Position numbers and translations under genes: made by a program. Of a DNA stretch of 64,000 bases, positions 32,053-43,720 are shown in pieces; position 1 is the stretch's first letter; every line of letters begins with the position of its first letter. The notes beneath the pieces were generated by a model, which did no database searches, was not told the origin of the DNA, and saw only the letters and a list, made by a program, of their open reading frames with translations. The DNA comes from Serripes groenlandicus (taxonomy: Eukaryota > Mollusca > Bivalvia > Cardiida > Cardiidae). Where the stretch lies: the NCBI GenBank assembly GCA_031761405.1, contig JASEVX010000011.1, positions 35,827,955 to 35,891,954 on the forward strand. The letters are read 5' to 3'.

Positions 32053-33097
32053 GTATGTTACACGTCTTTATAACAATAACACGTGTGGTCAACCATACGA
32101 TACCTGTGTAATACGTGATTTGATCTTGCAGTTTTTAGCAAGGAGCTCGTTAGAGCCAATTGCTATAGTAGCTAATTCTCGAAACGACGCATCATTTTGA
32201 GACTGAAATCTAGACAGGCGTTTTACGATATCGGCATTGAATTACTTCACATCTGTCTTTCTACTAGATCAGCTCTCCGTTTCTGAACACCATCTCGACT
32301 TCATATAGATGTATTGGTGATTGCAGATCGTACATAATGTCAATGAAAGTGGATGATTTGTGGAATATTTTGTTAAAAATGAAATGACTGTTGCCAGCTA
32401 ATTCCCATGTTGGTCATCTTGTACCGCCAATAGTTCCTGTCTTAAAATCAAAATGCGGTAACTTGTTGACATATGAAGCCGAAAATTGATTTGATTTGAC
32501 ATCACTAACCCAAAAGAAATTACTCGAAAGAAATTTTATGTTAAAATATATGAATTACATGATTAATAATTAAAATGTATTTCTACGCTTTCAACATACT
32601 TGATCGCGCGTAAAGTTCATTGGTAATTCCTAAATATTGTAAATCGAATGGAGTAAAGGCAACTTTTCGATTCCGACTTAAAAACATTTCAGATAAATGA
32701 GTCCCAATGATAACATATAAACTCAAACATTCAAATTATTTAAATAATAATAAAATAAATAGTTGACAAAATATAACATATACGATAAATGTGCAAGTGA
32801 GCCTAGGCGTCGTAATTTCCAAAAATCCTTTCGAATAAAATGTATTTTCAGCGGTAACGATAGTCAGGAATACTAGAGTATTTCATTTTAGATTCCTAGA
32901 TAAATACATCAAATTCCCAACCAAAATTAACCTGAACAACCCCAGCAGACGGAATAAGATAGTCAAGTCCCAGTTATAAAACAAATGATTTAAATGACAT
33001 TTGTTTTTTATCAAGATAAAACGTTTCAATACTAAATATTTCGCTAACTCATGTATTGGTTTATAATTATGTTATAAATGAAATCCATCGAAGTGGC
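32053..33097. other. Unassigned; possible intron of the 31981 exon
   Basis: Unlike most of the window, I see no repeat here. A pyrimidine-AG at about 32132 (TTGATCTTGCAG) is followed by a frame that closes quickly. Confidence 0.35.
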
Positions 33098-33172
33098 CGC
33101 GTAACGTAGCGGTTAGCATGTTCGGCCATGAAGCGGGAGACTTGACTTCGATTCCCGCTCTGGGCAGATAAA
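33098..33172 (+). mobile_element. tRNA-like sequence, probably SINE head
   Basis: GGCCGCGTAACGTAGCGGTTAGCATG, then CTTCGATTCCCGCTCTGGGC. A- and B-box-like blocks are spaced as in a tRNA, but the acceptor ends (GTGGCCG against CTGGGCA) do not pair. I do not call it a tRNA gene. Confidence 0.6.
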
Positions 33173-34659
33173 AGAAAATTTATAAGAAAAATATAATATT
33201 TTTTGTCTTATAAATTGCCGATATCAGTGGTGCAATTGTCATTTAACACCGCTGCAATAAACCCTTTCAAAATGTTGGGATTTAAAATGAATTCAAAAGC
33301 AATGCATTTAAAACTATTCACCTATGCGTTGTTAAACACTAAGAAATGATTAAATCGTCTGTATGATGTTTTACGTCGCTTTTAACAATATTTCAGTCAT
33401 TGCACGCTGAAGAAAATGTAGATAACACAGGATTTTATTTCTGCTTTGAAAGTCAAATTGGACTCTCAATATAATTATCATTGTTAAATCCATTGTAAAC
33501 CAGGAGGTGTGCTAAGCAGAAACTATCCAGATAGCAGATGCGCATGTGTATGCCAACTTTTTGTATATCGATAGACCATCATACTGTGTTTACAGTATAT
33601 TGCTTTACTCCTTTATCATTTAATATATGGATATAAAGTGCTAACTAACAAATTGCTAGTGTAAAGTGTTCAAGTTAGACTTTTGGGATCGGTAAATCCA
33701 TGTCCAAATGTTATCTGCAGTTAGCCCCTTGCTGTGAGCACTTTCAGTGCTTTGATTTAAACTCTTTATTGTTTTAAGGGTGTCCACGTTAACTCTCTCT
33801 GTTAAGTTTGTTCCCGTAATCAAATTTCAATGAAGTTTTGTTTTACATATTAGGAATAAATTGTATCAAACTTATATTTGGTTATTTGTATTTTTCTCCG
33901 AATACTTTTCCTAAAATATGATAAAAACTAGGTGGCCAATTAAAAATTCGTCGAAGTGTAAGTGCTGTCATAAAATCTGTCATACAATTGAGAAGTGAAG
34001 CCATATTTGTTTCACGCCTCTATGCCTTCCTGCGATGCTTTAACGGCAAAGCAGCATGTAACGACTTCCTACATGCAGTTGAATGTAACGTAGTATTATT
34101 ATGAATTAAATATTACCTGGAGACACATAAAGTCATCATAAGATTTATTAAATTCTTCAACAGAAGTGACGTTTATATGATATATCCTTCATTTCGGTAG
34201 AAAAATCCCCCGACAGTTTCCTGTTTTTGAGACGGACCAGTGAAAACAGATCTTCCGAAGTTACTGTCCAAGTATTGTTTTCAGTTGAAATTAAAACTCT
34301 TCGTAAACAAGATTAAGACGCAATGCTTTATTCGTGACGGGGACGTGATTGACTGCCGACAAAAATGATACAGTAAAAAAACGATCCCATAGTGACGTGG
34401 AATAATATCCGAAACAGTCCACATGAGGGTATGTTCATTCGGAATATCCTTAACCCGGAAATACGTCAGTGAAAAGTGATCTTTGCTTCCCAAGGTTTAT
34501 TTTAGTAAAAAAGCCGATTTGAGCCTGACTGATTCCTTATTTGGACAAGATCACACCAAATCCAACATTGGAGAGGTGTTTTTTAATAAGTGATACGATC
34601 ACACTGCATTATTGTTCGTTTGTGTCATACCCGTTGGTGACCATTTTCCACATGTCGTT
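33173..34659. other. Unassigned, unique-looking sequence
   Basis: No repeat, RNA or domain recognised. The 70-aa minus frame at 34281-34493 lacks a recognisable motif. Confidence 0.4.
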
Positions 34660-34735
34660 GCGTTTTTACCCATGTGCAGCAGATGACGTTTAGAAACATT
34701 GTGGGAAAAGGAGATATTGCTCATAATGGACAACC
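34660..34735. mobile_element. TTAA MITE fragment
   Basis: TTTTTACCCATGTGCAGCAGATGACGTTTAGAAACATTGTGGGAAAAGG: an end without its outer repeat, plus the first hairpin arm. Confidence 0.6.
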
Positions 34736-34754
34736 AGATACTGCCCCAAAAAGA

Positions 34755-35010
34755 GAAAACCTCAAAATGTACAAAAGCGCCGTCAGCGAACGCCAACGCT
34801 CTTCTGCTATTTTCTCGCAGTATTGAATATTTATTAAAGTCCGAGTAATGTGACTTGGTATTGTTCCTAGGAATATGTGTACCAATGTTGAACGGTTTTG
34901 AGTTATAAGGTAATGTTAAACAAATGCGACGACGACGACGTCCAAGGGTATCACAATATCCCGATTTTTTTCTTCGAAAAACAGACGAGCTAAAAATACA
35001 AAAACAAGAC
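34755..35010 (-). repeat. Reverse copy of the 15470-15670 repeat
   Basis: GTTCCTAGGAATATGTGTAC, GGTTTTGAGTTATAAGGTAA and GTCCAAGGGTATCACAATAT are complements of phrases in the plus-strand copy. It accounts for most of the 191-aa minus frame at 34599-35174, which I therefore reject as a gene. Confidence 0.75.
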
Positions 35011-35654
35011 ATGCTTACGAAATTGTTGCATAGCCGGCGTAGAATGAATAACTGAATCTTATTACACAAAACAAAAATATATACAGCACCCCTTTCACTG
35101 ATAAAGACGAAATTTGACGCTTTTGCAACAGTTACGGAGAAATAGAAATTGCTCAAAATGAGCATTTTGTCCATTGTCTACAATGTTCCAATCCATGTAT
35201 TACAATTTTACTTTTTATTGCACAGGTGTTGCATTTTTCTTCAATCTTTTCCAAAAACAGTCGACACCAAAATACCATATCAGTTAAACAGTTCAAAAGA
35301 AGGGGCTTTAATCTTTTTCCTGATTCTTTTTTTCCCCATCAATTTGCGTCGATCATTTTGACAAAAACGACCATTTAGTCCAATTTATATCGGATTTTGG
35401 TTTCAGATAAAAAGCGCTGACAAAAAAAAAATCATCCGGTTTCCATGATACAAACGTCTTCTGAAACGAGCGAGGGTTTCATCTGATTTCAAAGTTTTAC
35501 ATTCGGTATCAAATTCTAAACATTTGTAAAGATATTCCATTATTTTGATGAGATAGTCATCATTTAAAATACGTACTATTTATGTTACCATATAGTGACC
35601 CAGGGCACTTTACAAGAGGAATGTTGTATGTTCTAAACTCCTTATTTTATCCTC
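35011..35654. other. Mostly unassigned
   Basis: A decayed TTAA MITE end lies at about 35088-35190 (CACCCCTTTCACTGATAAAG; hairpin GCTCAAAATGAGC). Nothing else recognised. Confidence 0.4.
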
Positions 35655-35730
35655 TTACCCTATGTTGTGGGTACTCAAACGAATCGTCTAATTGAGACGA
35701 TTCTTTTGAGTACCAACACCATAGGGTTTG
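35655..35730. mobile_element. Short foldback, 20305 family
   Basis: TACCCTATGTTGTGGGTACTCAAACGAATCGTCT pairs with AGACGATTCTTTTGAGTACCAACACCATAGGG. It is the best-preserved hairpin of the four. The shared right flank runs to about 35800 (CTCCTCCTTATCTGG). Confidence 0.8.
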
Positions 35731-35987
35731 ATTGGATAAAATGGGATAAATTGTGGGTAAAATAGCTGTATACTCCTCCTTATCTGGAAAATTTAAATGC
35801 GCGCTAAATGACCTTAGCTGTCGATGCGCCATAACACAATATACATTCATTCATTCATTCATTCCTTATCTGGACCTCTGCGGGCATCGCCCTCATCGCC
35901 TTTTACACTCATATCCTTGTGTCTGAAACACCTACCGATCGTGTGGGGTTTGGTAAGAGCGTCCGCTTCGAGAGCCGGGGAATATAC

Positions 35988-36175
35988 CGCCTCGGTGGTG
36001 TAGTGGAAGAGCCCCCGCCACGGGTGCGGGAGGTCGTTGGTTCGATCCACGGCAAGGCGGCTCATACCAAATACTTTACAAATGGTAGCAATGGCTGGCT
36101 GGCTTGGTGTCAGGATAAATGGACCAGTAGTACTGGTGATAGACACAGGAAAAACCGTGGTATAACCTAGACAAC
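35988..36175 (+). mobile_element. tRNA-derived SINE
   Basis: Head CCGCCTCGGTGGTGTAGTGG, B box GGTTCGATCCACG, then the body TGTCAGGATAAATGGACCAG and TAGTACTGGTGATAG. The 3' tail is short. A similar head fragment is at 35949-35975 (GAGCGTCCGCTTCGAGAGCC), possibly a second copy. Confidence 0.8.
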
Positions 36176-36658
36176 GTTCAACGCTGTGCAAAAGAAATAT
36201 CAACAAATCGAGAGCGGGATACTCGGGTTCGATCTCTTGTCGATTCGTACCAAAGATTTTGTAAACAAATGGTATTGCTGGTTTTCCGATTTTTTTTTAA
36301 ATGTTCAGAGGTTTTCGAAAATCAAAACGTTCAGTACCAGGTGTAGGGTTATTTTACGATTCGAAACGCGTCATACACAGGACAGAGTCTGATCGAGGTT
36401 CCACCTCTGACCCGTCATGTAAACCTTTGCACAGTAAAAACAAAAAATGCCAAAACGAGATTACATGGTTACGTGTGCCAATCGTTCAGCGAGTTTGGGG
36501 TCTTATTGACGCTTCGGTTTGTGATCATATGGAGTTACATGTATATTTGAATAAAGTTACTGGGGTTAAATTAAGCTTCCACGTTTTTGTTAGAAGTTAT
36601 ATCTAGGATAAAATAACAGTAAGCATGCTCACACGAATGTTCACTGAGCGCAAATGCA
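36176..36658. other. SINE fragment, otherwise unassigned
   Basis: 36212-36275 carries ACTCGGGTTCGATCTC and CGTACCAAAGATTTTGTAAA, a SINE piece. The 68- and 101-aa frames at 36186-36606 show no domain. Confidence 0.4.
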
Positions 36659-36888
36659 TTAACCCTTTCCCTCATATAACAATTCTGCAGCAGACGACTT
36701 TGAACATATTTTGTCAAAAAATAGAAATTCTCTATAATTGAATGGATAACCTATGACTAAAAGTTCAAAACATTGTGGCAAAAGAAGAAATTGCTCGTTT
36801 TGAGCAATTTCTTCTTTTGTCACTATGTTTTCAGAAAGCCGTATGCTGCAGAGGCGTCAGAAAGCGTCTATATGAGGGAAAGGGTTAA
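36659..36888 (+). mobile_element. TTAA MITE, subfamily A, 230 bp
   Basis: TTAA on both sides. Hairpin tip GCTCGTTTTGAGC with long well-paired arms. CCGTATGCTGCAG at the right subterminal block has one change. Confidence 0.96.
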
Positions 36889-37115
36889 GACCCCGAATTT
36901 CCAGCCGCGACTGCGTTTTTTGGAAGTTGTAGAGCGCATCTGACTGTTTATTCTGATAACAAAACAACCTTACGTGAACTCAAAAGAAACCTGGTATAAC
37001 CAAATACCTTAGCATGCCAATCCTGGATTAAGAAACCATTTTAATGTAAGGAGTTCAGAGTTTTTAAAGGAAGGATCCAATACGTTAAAATGCATGTAAC
37101 ATGCATTATGCAATA

Positions 37116-37310
37116 TCAATGGAAGACAGTGGTGCAGCCGGGTAGAGCGTCGGCCTCTCGTACGAAAGGTCCCGTGTTCGAATCGATGATGAACGGGTTT
37201 TTGCCTTTTGGGATTTTTCAACACAAACGTCGCGAGCACTGGTTATGTCTCTAGGAAGCAGACATTGAGCGTGATTAATATTACCTTAAAGCTTGTTTCT
37301 CAATCGATGT
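37116..37310 (+). mobile_element. tRNA-derived SINE, GAAGACAGTGG head
   Basis: GAAGACAGTGGTGCAGCCGG, GTAGAGCGTCGGCCTCTCGT, B box GTGTTCGAATC, then GTCTCTAGGAAGCAGACATT. A reverse head fragment is at 43235-43285 and a body fragment at about 29990. The anticodon-arm sequence is not that of a normal tRNA. Confidence 0.75.
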
Positions 37311-37654
37311 AAAATAATTAAGTTTAAACTATGCACTATCAAAACCAGTTTATGGCATTTGCATATTCCAGGCAAGAGAAGTACTAAACAAAATTAATCT
37401 GATCCTGACCTATATGCAAAAAAGGATGAGTCACGACTGATGATTAAGGATCTTATATCCTGTGTGGACTGTGAAGAGTCAATCGATAATAGCATCCAAG
37501 TCCACCACAGCCTTCCGTATCAGCCAACGTGCATATAGTATGTTTGTAATATAGTCAATGTTTGTAAAACATCTAGAAGAAATTAAACATTAACACCGTC
37601 TCCATACACTTTTATGTAGTGCAATATCAGAGTGGAATCGTAAGGCACATTTTT
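37311..37654. other. No recognised feature
   Basis: AT-rich, no reading frame of note. Confidence 0.4.
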
Positions 37655-39231
37655 AGTGATCGCCTTAGTCCATCGTCAACGTTTGGCTTGTTAACACTCT
37701 TGAAGCCACTATTATTATCCAATGCTCATGACAATTATTCAGTTTGTATATATCTTGCTGATTTCTAGGCCAATTTCGAATATGGGTCATGTCGGGTCAA
37801 AAAATAGATCACTAGGCCAAAATAAAGGAAAAGCTTGTTAACATTCTGGAAGCCGCTCTTTTTTTGGGGCTTGAGCATGTTCAAACTTTGTCAGAATATT
37901 TGTCTCGATGATATATAAGCTAAGTTTGAATATGGGTCAGGTCCGGACAAAACCTAGGTCACTAGGCCAAATTGTAGAAAAATCTTGTTAACACTATAGA
38001 TATTGCATTTTTTATTTGAACAGCTTGAACATTTGTCAAAAAGTTCGTCTTGATGATATCTAGGCCGAGTTTGAATATGGGTCCTTTGGGGGTAAAATAC
38101 TAGAGCACTAGGCCAAATCAAAGGAAGATCTTAACACTCTGGAAGCCGCTTTCTTGGCTTGAGCACATTTACCTTGGTGGTATCTAGGCTAAGTTCGAAT
38201 ATGGGTCAGGTCCCGTCAAAACCTAGGTCACAAGGCTAAATTATAGAACAATCATTTCTGACTTGAGCAGCTTGAACATTTATCAGAAAGTTTCTCTTGG
38301 TGATATCTAGAACCAATATCGAATATAGGTCATGTCGGGTCAAAAACTAGGGCACTAGGCTAAATTGGAGGAAATCTTGTTAGCACTCTGGAAATCGCCT
38401 ATTTGGCTTGAGCACGTTGAAACTTAGCTAGAATGTTTATGTTGATAATATCTAGGCTAAATTCGAATATGGGTCAGGTCTGGTCAAAACCTAGGTCACT
38501 AGGCTAAATTATAGAACAATAATTTCTGACCTGAGCAGCTTGAAAATGTGTCAGAAAGTTTGTCTTGGTGATATCTAAACCAATATCGAATACGGTTCAT
38601 GTCGGGTCAACAACTATGGCACTAGGCCAAATTGGAGGAAATCTTGTTAGCACTGTGGAAATCGCCTATTTCGCTTGAGCACGTTGAAACTGTTGAAACT
38701 TAGCCAGAATGTTTGTGTTGATAATATCTAGGCTAAATTCGAATATGGGTCAGGTCTGGTCAAAAACTAGGTCACTAGGCCAAATTGTAGAAAATTCATC
38801 TTACCGCATTTTTTTCTTGAGCAGCTTGATACTTTGTCAGAAAGTTTGTCTTGATGATATCCATGCCAAGTTCGAATATGGGTCATTTGGGGTAAAGAAC
38901 TAGGGCACATCGCCAAATTTGAAGGAAAATCTTGTTAACATTCTGGGGCCGGTTTTTTCAACTTTAGCATGTTGAAACTTTACCAGAATGTTTGTCTTGA
39001 TGATATCTATAGGCTAATTTCGAATATGGTCCTGTCAAAATCCAGGTCACCAGGCCAAATTGTAGAAAAATCTTGTTTACACTCTAGAAACCGCATTTTT
39101 TACTTGAACATGTTGAAATTGTGTCAGAATATTTGTCTTGATGATATAAAAGCTGAGGTTGAACATTTCTTATTTAGTCTTAAATAGCACATTCTTAGGT
39201 GAGCGATCCAGGACCTCATAGCCCTCTTGTT
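37655..39231 (+). repeat. TAGCTCACC-type repeat, long copy lacking its start
   Basis: It begins within TCGCCTTAGTCCATCGTCAA and ends GGTGAGCGATCCAGGACCTCATAGCCCTCTTGTTT. It contains about ten units. In the middle a two-unit block repeats at about 275 bp (TTATAGAACAATMATTTCTG at 38231 and 38506). Two frames of 64 and 72 aa at 38709-39187 share a VCLDDI motif only because the repeat recurs. Confidence 0.85.
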
Positions 39232-39481
39232 TATAGACTAAGGCGTGCATGTTTTTTCATAAAATTCGTGATTTGTCTTATGACCTTAATGCCACCTTGT
39301 ATATACATATTACTATGACGTTCATAGACTCGTATCCAAATTGTTATATGTTTGATAGAAATACTCGTTTACTTAGTTTAAAAGTCCGTCAATAATGGAA
39401 TACATCTTTGCTCAAATGTCCAACTATATCATTCTGCACTGCTTTGACTCTGCACTATAATTTATGTACTTACAGGCGGTT

Positions 39482-39672
39482 TTAACCCTTTCTTCCAAAC
39501 AGACGACATTTTGAAAACATCGTGACAATAGGAGAAATTGCTCATACCACAATGTTTTCAACTATATACATTTATTTTTCTTTCATTAATAGAGATTTTA
39601 CATACATGTATATTAGCCAATATGTGTTCAAAGTAGTCTGCTGCAGATGTGTGTTATGTGGGAAAGGGTTAA
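39482..39672 (+). mobile_element. TTAA MITE, subfamily B, shortened
   Basis: TTAA on both sides, 191 bp. The left end CCCTTTCTTCCAAACAGACG joins directly to ACATTTTGAAAACATCGTGA, and half the hairpin is lost (GCTCATACCACAATG). Confidence 0.9.
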
Positions 39673-39933
39673 CAAACACCTGGCAATCACTGAGGGGCTG
39701 GGTCGCATAGCGTTGATGCATATTCATGCTCGCTGTAAATAATATGTTGATGCCTTGTTAATGACAGGGTCCTAATGAGGATTGATGTCATCTTTGTCAA
39801 CTACGTATTTTATCATGATTAAAACCACATGGAATATCAAACAATAAAGATTTAGTTCCTCATTATGATACATTGGCGGAACCTAGGCGATAAATGAGCC
39901 ATCGCACGAAAAAAGGGTTCAAGTTGACATTTC

Positions 39934-40147
39934 TTAACTCTTTCAGCGCCAAAGGCAATATTGAGCTTTTTGCAAACAATACTGATTCAGGTGAGTCAGC
40001 TCGTAACGAGCTGTCTCACCTAAAATCAGCATTGTTTGCCTTGTAGTTATCCAACTATTACGAAACTCTTACAACATATGAACTAGAGTCGCCCGAATTT
40101 GAACATGGGAGAGTCTACTTTAAACAATTCGGCGCTGAAAGAGTTGA
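39934..40147 (+). mobile_element. TTAA element with CTTTCAGCGCC ends, 214 bp
   Basis: TTAACTCTTTCAGCGCCAAA at left; TTCGGCGCTGAAAGAGTTGA at right. The central hairpin has outer arms around TTTGCAAACAATACTGATT and inner arms GGTGAGTCAGCTCGT/ACGAGCTGTCTCACC. A second copy of the same length lies reversed at 59739. Confidence 0.92.
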
Positions 40148-40267
40148 CAATGAAGACTCCGGTCATATTGCCCACCTGCTCCGGCTTATCATGATCTACA
40201 CCAACTAACAGAATCGTCTAACGTTGATTGATTTTTTTGGTATTTTACGGCGCATTCACATTTTGTT

Positions 40268-40600
40268 TCAGTTGTCAAGGGCGTAGCTCCCTTTAGGCAC
40301 GTGCCTACACATATTTTCTCAAAATGCCCCCAAAATGCAGCTGCGGCGATACACATCTGCGTAATGTATCGACCAGATCAGCCTGCGCTGTCCGCGCAGA
40401 CTGATCCGGCCGACACATTCCGTCTAAGGGAGGAATAGATAAAGTAGTGATTCATGAAAATCCACAGGAGGCGAAAAGTGTATATCCGGGTACGCCTGTG
40501 TGGCATGCTTAGGCTGATCCGGGTCGATACTTTACGCAGTGTTAATTTTCTCACGAGACGGCCTACACATTGATTATTACCAAGCTACGCCCCTGGTTGT
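40268..40600 (-). mobile_element. 55368-type MITE nested in another repeat
   Basis: GATCAGCCTGCGCTGTCCGC, GACACATTCCGTCTAAGGGA and AGGCTGATCCGGGTCGATAC (about 40316-40563) are a reversed, incomplete copy of the element at 55368. The flanks GGGCGTAGCTCCCT and AGCTACGCCCCTGG form an outer inverted pair, suggesting insertion into a second element. Confidence 0.65.
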
Positions 40601-40800
40601 ATCTCGGCGTTCCCTGGATAAGTTACCAGTACTACTGGTCCATTTATCCTGATACCAGTCAGTCAGTTGTTATGCTTACCCCACACTCCTGAGCGCCAAT
40701 GAGGCCAGCCATTACTACCAATTTTAAAGTCGTTGTTGGTATGATCCGGCCGCGGATCGAACCCACCACCTCCCGCATCGAGGCGGTCGAATCTTTTAAC
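40601..40800 (-). mobile_element. tRNA-derived SINE, reversed
   Basis: Body CAGTACTACTGGTCCATTTATCCTGATACCAG, then B-box complement GGATCGAACCCACCACC and head complement GCATCGAGGCGGTC. Same family as 35988. The 104-aa minus frame over it is read-through. Confidence 0.8.
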
Positions 40801-41380
40801 AAGCTTGTTGAACGCTTTGTGAACCGTGTATATCTTGTCCAGACTGTGCGGATGATAATATGGACATTTATAAAAAGGAGGACTAACTTTAAACCTCCCC
40901 GGTCGTAAACTGCTATGTATTACCCAAAATATTGGTCGTGAAATGGTAACGAAGCATCCGTTTAATATCCAAGGCAACCCGCATGAACATTTTTCATTCG
41001 GATTAGATTTTGCTCGGAAATGAGGTAGTTCATCAGCGAATGTAGTCTAAAGAAATATCGGATTATAATTCCCTATAGTCCGAGGTCTATTTTCATTACT
41101 AGCCGAATTATGGCCAATATTGCTGAAATGATGTTGAGACGCTTATCGTCTCTCCCTTTCTTTCTTTTAATAAAATCCATTCACGGGCAGTCCGTCACAA
41201 TGAATTATTTTCTTATATAAATATATATCAAAACGCTGTTTCTTAATTATTATTGTTGTGCAATTTATTTATTTTATTGGAGGAAATAACAAATTTAAAT
41301 GAATATATATATCCTCGTTTCAAATAATGATTACAAAATAATTTTGCTACAGAAACGTCAAAAGAAGACTTCATCAAAAG
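40801..41380. other. No recognised feature
   Basis: No repeat or gene recognised; strongly AT-rich from 41200. Confidence 0.4.
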
Positions 41381-41560
41381 AAGGAGAGGTCAAGTTGTTA
41401 TCGGGGATTCTCGGTTCGATCCCGACCCAGGCTATAATAGCAAGGCACATCTCATAGCCTGAAAAATTACCCAGTCGGAAGTCACTCATGGATAAGTGGG
41501 ATGGCACCATGCTATAACTGAAATAAGGTTGAAGACGGCGTAAACAACCGTATAGATTTA
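41381..41560 (+). mobile_element. tRNA-derived SINE, 5574 family
   Basis: AGGTCAAGTTGTTATCGGGG, B box GGTTCGATCCCG, then TAGCAAGGCACATCTCATAG and the tail GCTATAACTGAAATAAGGTTGAAGACGGCG. The head is truncated. Confidence 0.8.
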
Positions 41561-41617
41561 CAGATATAGTGCAAGACCATCGAGTCACAATAGTTGAATG
41601 TATATTTGATTGATTTG

Positions 41618-41725
41618 AGTTTTATTCCGTTTTCAACATCACTGTCGTTATATTACGGCGACAGATGGCCGGATTAATAACCAGTAAGGAAGGTGCCTTG
41701 TCGACGATGGTCACTCCAAAAAAGG
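41618..41725 (-). mobile_element. SINE 3' fragment, reversed
   Basis: CCGTTTTCAACATCACTGTCG and TATTACGGCGACAGATGG are the complement of the shared SINE tail; GGTGCCTTGTCGACGATG is body sequence. It lies about 60 bp from the plus-strand SINE, in opposite orientation. Confidence 0.6.
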
Positions 41726-42311
41726 CGCCAACAGTAAAATCAGATTGATTTATTCACATTTATATTACAATATCCCATGCGAAAATGACAAACCAAATTG
41801 TGATTGATTGTCGCAAATTTGATTTTATTCGCCAGATCAATTCCGGCCACAAACAAATTTGACAAAATGGGTGAAATCCCATACATCTTCCGGTCAATTT
41901 TTCCGGCCAGATCTGCCCCTTGGCGAATTATAAACAAATGAGCGGTGCTCTGGGTAAAGCAATCTAAGCGTAATCATTTACACGTGTGAAAAAAAAAACT
42001 GCCTTCGCATCCGTGCAAAGAATCATCTTAAAGGAAGAAATTTCTTGAAACACTCTGTGACTAGTACAGTGCCGAGTCAGATCGCACAGATGCGCTGTCA
42101 GACCTGGATCTAAGCTGGTCGTAATTACCCTGTGGTTTGTATTCGCAGAGCCCCGCTCAAAAAAGTCTGATTAAACTTGTTCAATGTCCAACATCATCAT
42201 CATTCATTTCCATAAAACAGTTTTGCGGAACTTCTCAGAACAAAACGGAATTTTACTCGCCTAGCCTACTTATGTTGACAGAAAAAAATGTGTGTTTGTG
42301 GTGCATGAATA
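41726..42311. other. Mostly unassigned
   Basis: ATTCGCCAGATC (about 41828) and GATCTGCCCCTTGGCGAAT (about 41910) form a loose inverted pair around a CCGGCC-containing core. It may be an eroded foldback, not firm enough to call. Confidence 0.35.
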
Positions 42312-42565
42312 TATCGAGGGCTTGGCCTGAAACGGTTGTAACTAAAATTTGTATTTTTTTTACCAATGTCAATCACCTCGCCATAAAGTATTTATAAGCG
42401 TTAAATCATTTGTCTTGGTAAACAATGGAAATTTAGGTTCCATTGCTCGTTCTGAGCAATGGCATCTAAATTTGCATTGTTTCACAAAGGGGTCGAAATT
42501 GCCCCTAAACCAGGGTTTTCAAAACAAGTTTTTAGTTACAACCGTTTCACGCCAAGCCCTCGATA
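42312..42565 (-). mobile_element. MITE with CGAGGGCTTGGC ends, second copy
   Basis: TATCGAGGGCTTGGCCTGAA and TTTCACGCCAAGCCCTCGATA are better matched than in the 11326 copy. The interior hairpin is GTAAACAATGG...CATTGCTCGTTCTGAGCAATG. Two frames of 86 and 73 aa read through it. Confidence 0.88.
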
Positions 42566-42594
42566 TGTGAATATAACGTATCCTCTTTCTTTGA

Positions 42595-42682
42595 CCACCT
42601 AGTTGTTGTAGTGGTGAGAGTATCCGGTCATATCGAGATTGTGAGACCGGGGTTCGATCACCGACCGGGTCATATCATAGAC
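42595..42682 (+). mobile_element. tRNA-like SINE head
   Basis: TTGTTGTAGTGGTGAGAGTATCCG and B box GGGGTTCGATCACCGACCGG, then CATATCATAGACTC. The MITE at 42683 is inserted where the SINE body should continue. Confidence 0.65.
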
Positions 42683-42912
42683 TCAACCCTTTCCCTCATT
42701 GGACAATTCTGCAGCAGACTACTTTGAACACATGTTGTCAAAAAATAGAATATCTCTATAATTGAATGGATAACCTATGACTAAAAGTGGAAAACATTGT
42801 GGCAAAAGGAGAAATTGCTCGTTTTGAGCAATTCCCTCTTTTGTCACTATGTTTTCAAAAAGCCGTCTGTTACAGAGACGTCAGAAGGCGTCTATTTGAG
42901 GGAATGGGTTAA
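42683..42912 (+). mobile_element. TTAA MITE, subfamily A, 230 bp
   Basis: TCAA at left, TTAA at right. Hairpin tip GCTCGTTTTGAGC. It abuts a SINE head. Confidence 0.94.
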
Positions 42913-42929
42913 GCAAAATGGACAGTACC

Positions 42930-43720
42930 TTGTTTACCTAGATCACCGCTTAAAAGCTTCCGCTGTATGTAGTTGCAACAAGACCTGGCTCGGCCCATAC
43001 AATAACCAAATGGTGGCTTCGTCACTTTTGTATTTAATACAAGTCGTTTACCTTGATTTCCGAGCAAATAGTCCTCACTGTATGCAGCTGCAACAAAACA
43101 TGCTGAGAGAGAAAAATTAACCAAAGTGTGACATCGTCATAATTATTTGTATTTAATACGATACGGTTGTTTACCTTGATTTCCGATCAAATAGTCTTCA
43201 CTGTATTTAGTTTAGTTTAAACTGATTTATTTTACATCGATTGTGAAACGAGAGGCCGACGCTCTACCACTGCACCACCGTCTTCCAATAGATGCAATAA
43301 GACCTGACGCGCAACATAAAATAAACAAAAAGTGGCTTAATCACGTTTGTAATACATACGATAACGGTTTTTATTTACCTAGAACACAGCTCAAATATTC
43401 TTCAATATCTGAAGCTGCAACCAGACCTGACGCGACACGTGACATAAACAAAGGATGGTTTCGTCACTTTTGTATTAGATACGGTTGTTTACCTAGAACA
43501 CCGCTCAAACAGTATTCGCTGATGATGATGGATGACAGAATTACCCTAGGAGTTCCGATTGCAACAAGACCTGACGCGATACATAAAATAAACAAAACGT
43601 GGTTTCGTCAAATTTGTATTCATTACGAGAAGGTTGTTTATCTAGAACACAGCGCAATGATGCAACAAGACCTGACGCACCACATGAAATAAACAAAATG
43701 TGGTTTCGTCACATTTACAC
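42930..43720. repeat. Diverged repeat of about 115 bp, split by a SINE fragment
   Basis: GTTTACCTAGAACACAGCTCAAA-like starts occur at about 42932, 43048, 43168, 43374, 43489 and 43636. Each unit later carries GCAACAAGACCTGACGCG and TGGTTTCGTCAC. 43235-43285 is a reversed SINE head. The 149-aa and 107-aa plus frames are translations of this repeat. Confidence 0.8.

Noticed and set aside
33098..33172. Plus-strand tRNA gene
   Set aside because: The acceptor-stem ends do not pair. Several other tRNA-like heads in the window are clearly SINE parts.
34599..35174. 191-aa minus-strand reading frame
   Set aside because: Most of it is the reverse copy of the repeat at 15470-15670, and its start overlaps MITE fragments.
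43243..43692. 149-aa frame with repeated RPDA-INK-WFR motifs
   Set aside because: The motif repetition follows the 115-bp DNA repeat; part of the frame is a reversed SINE head.
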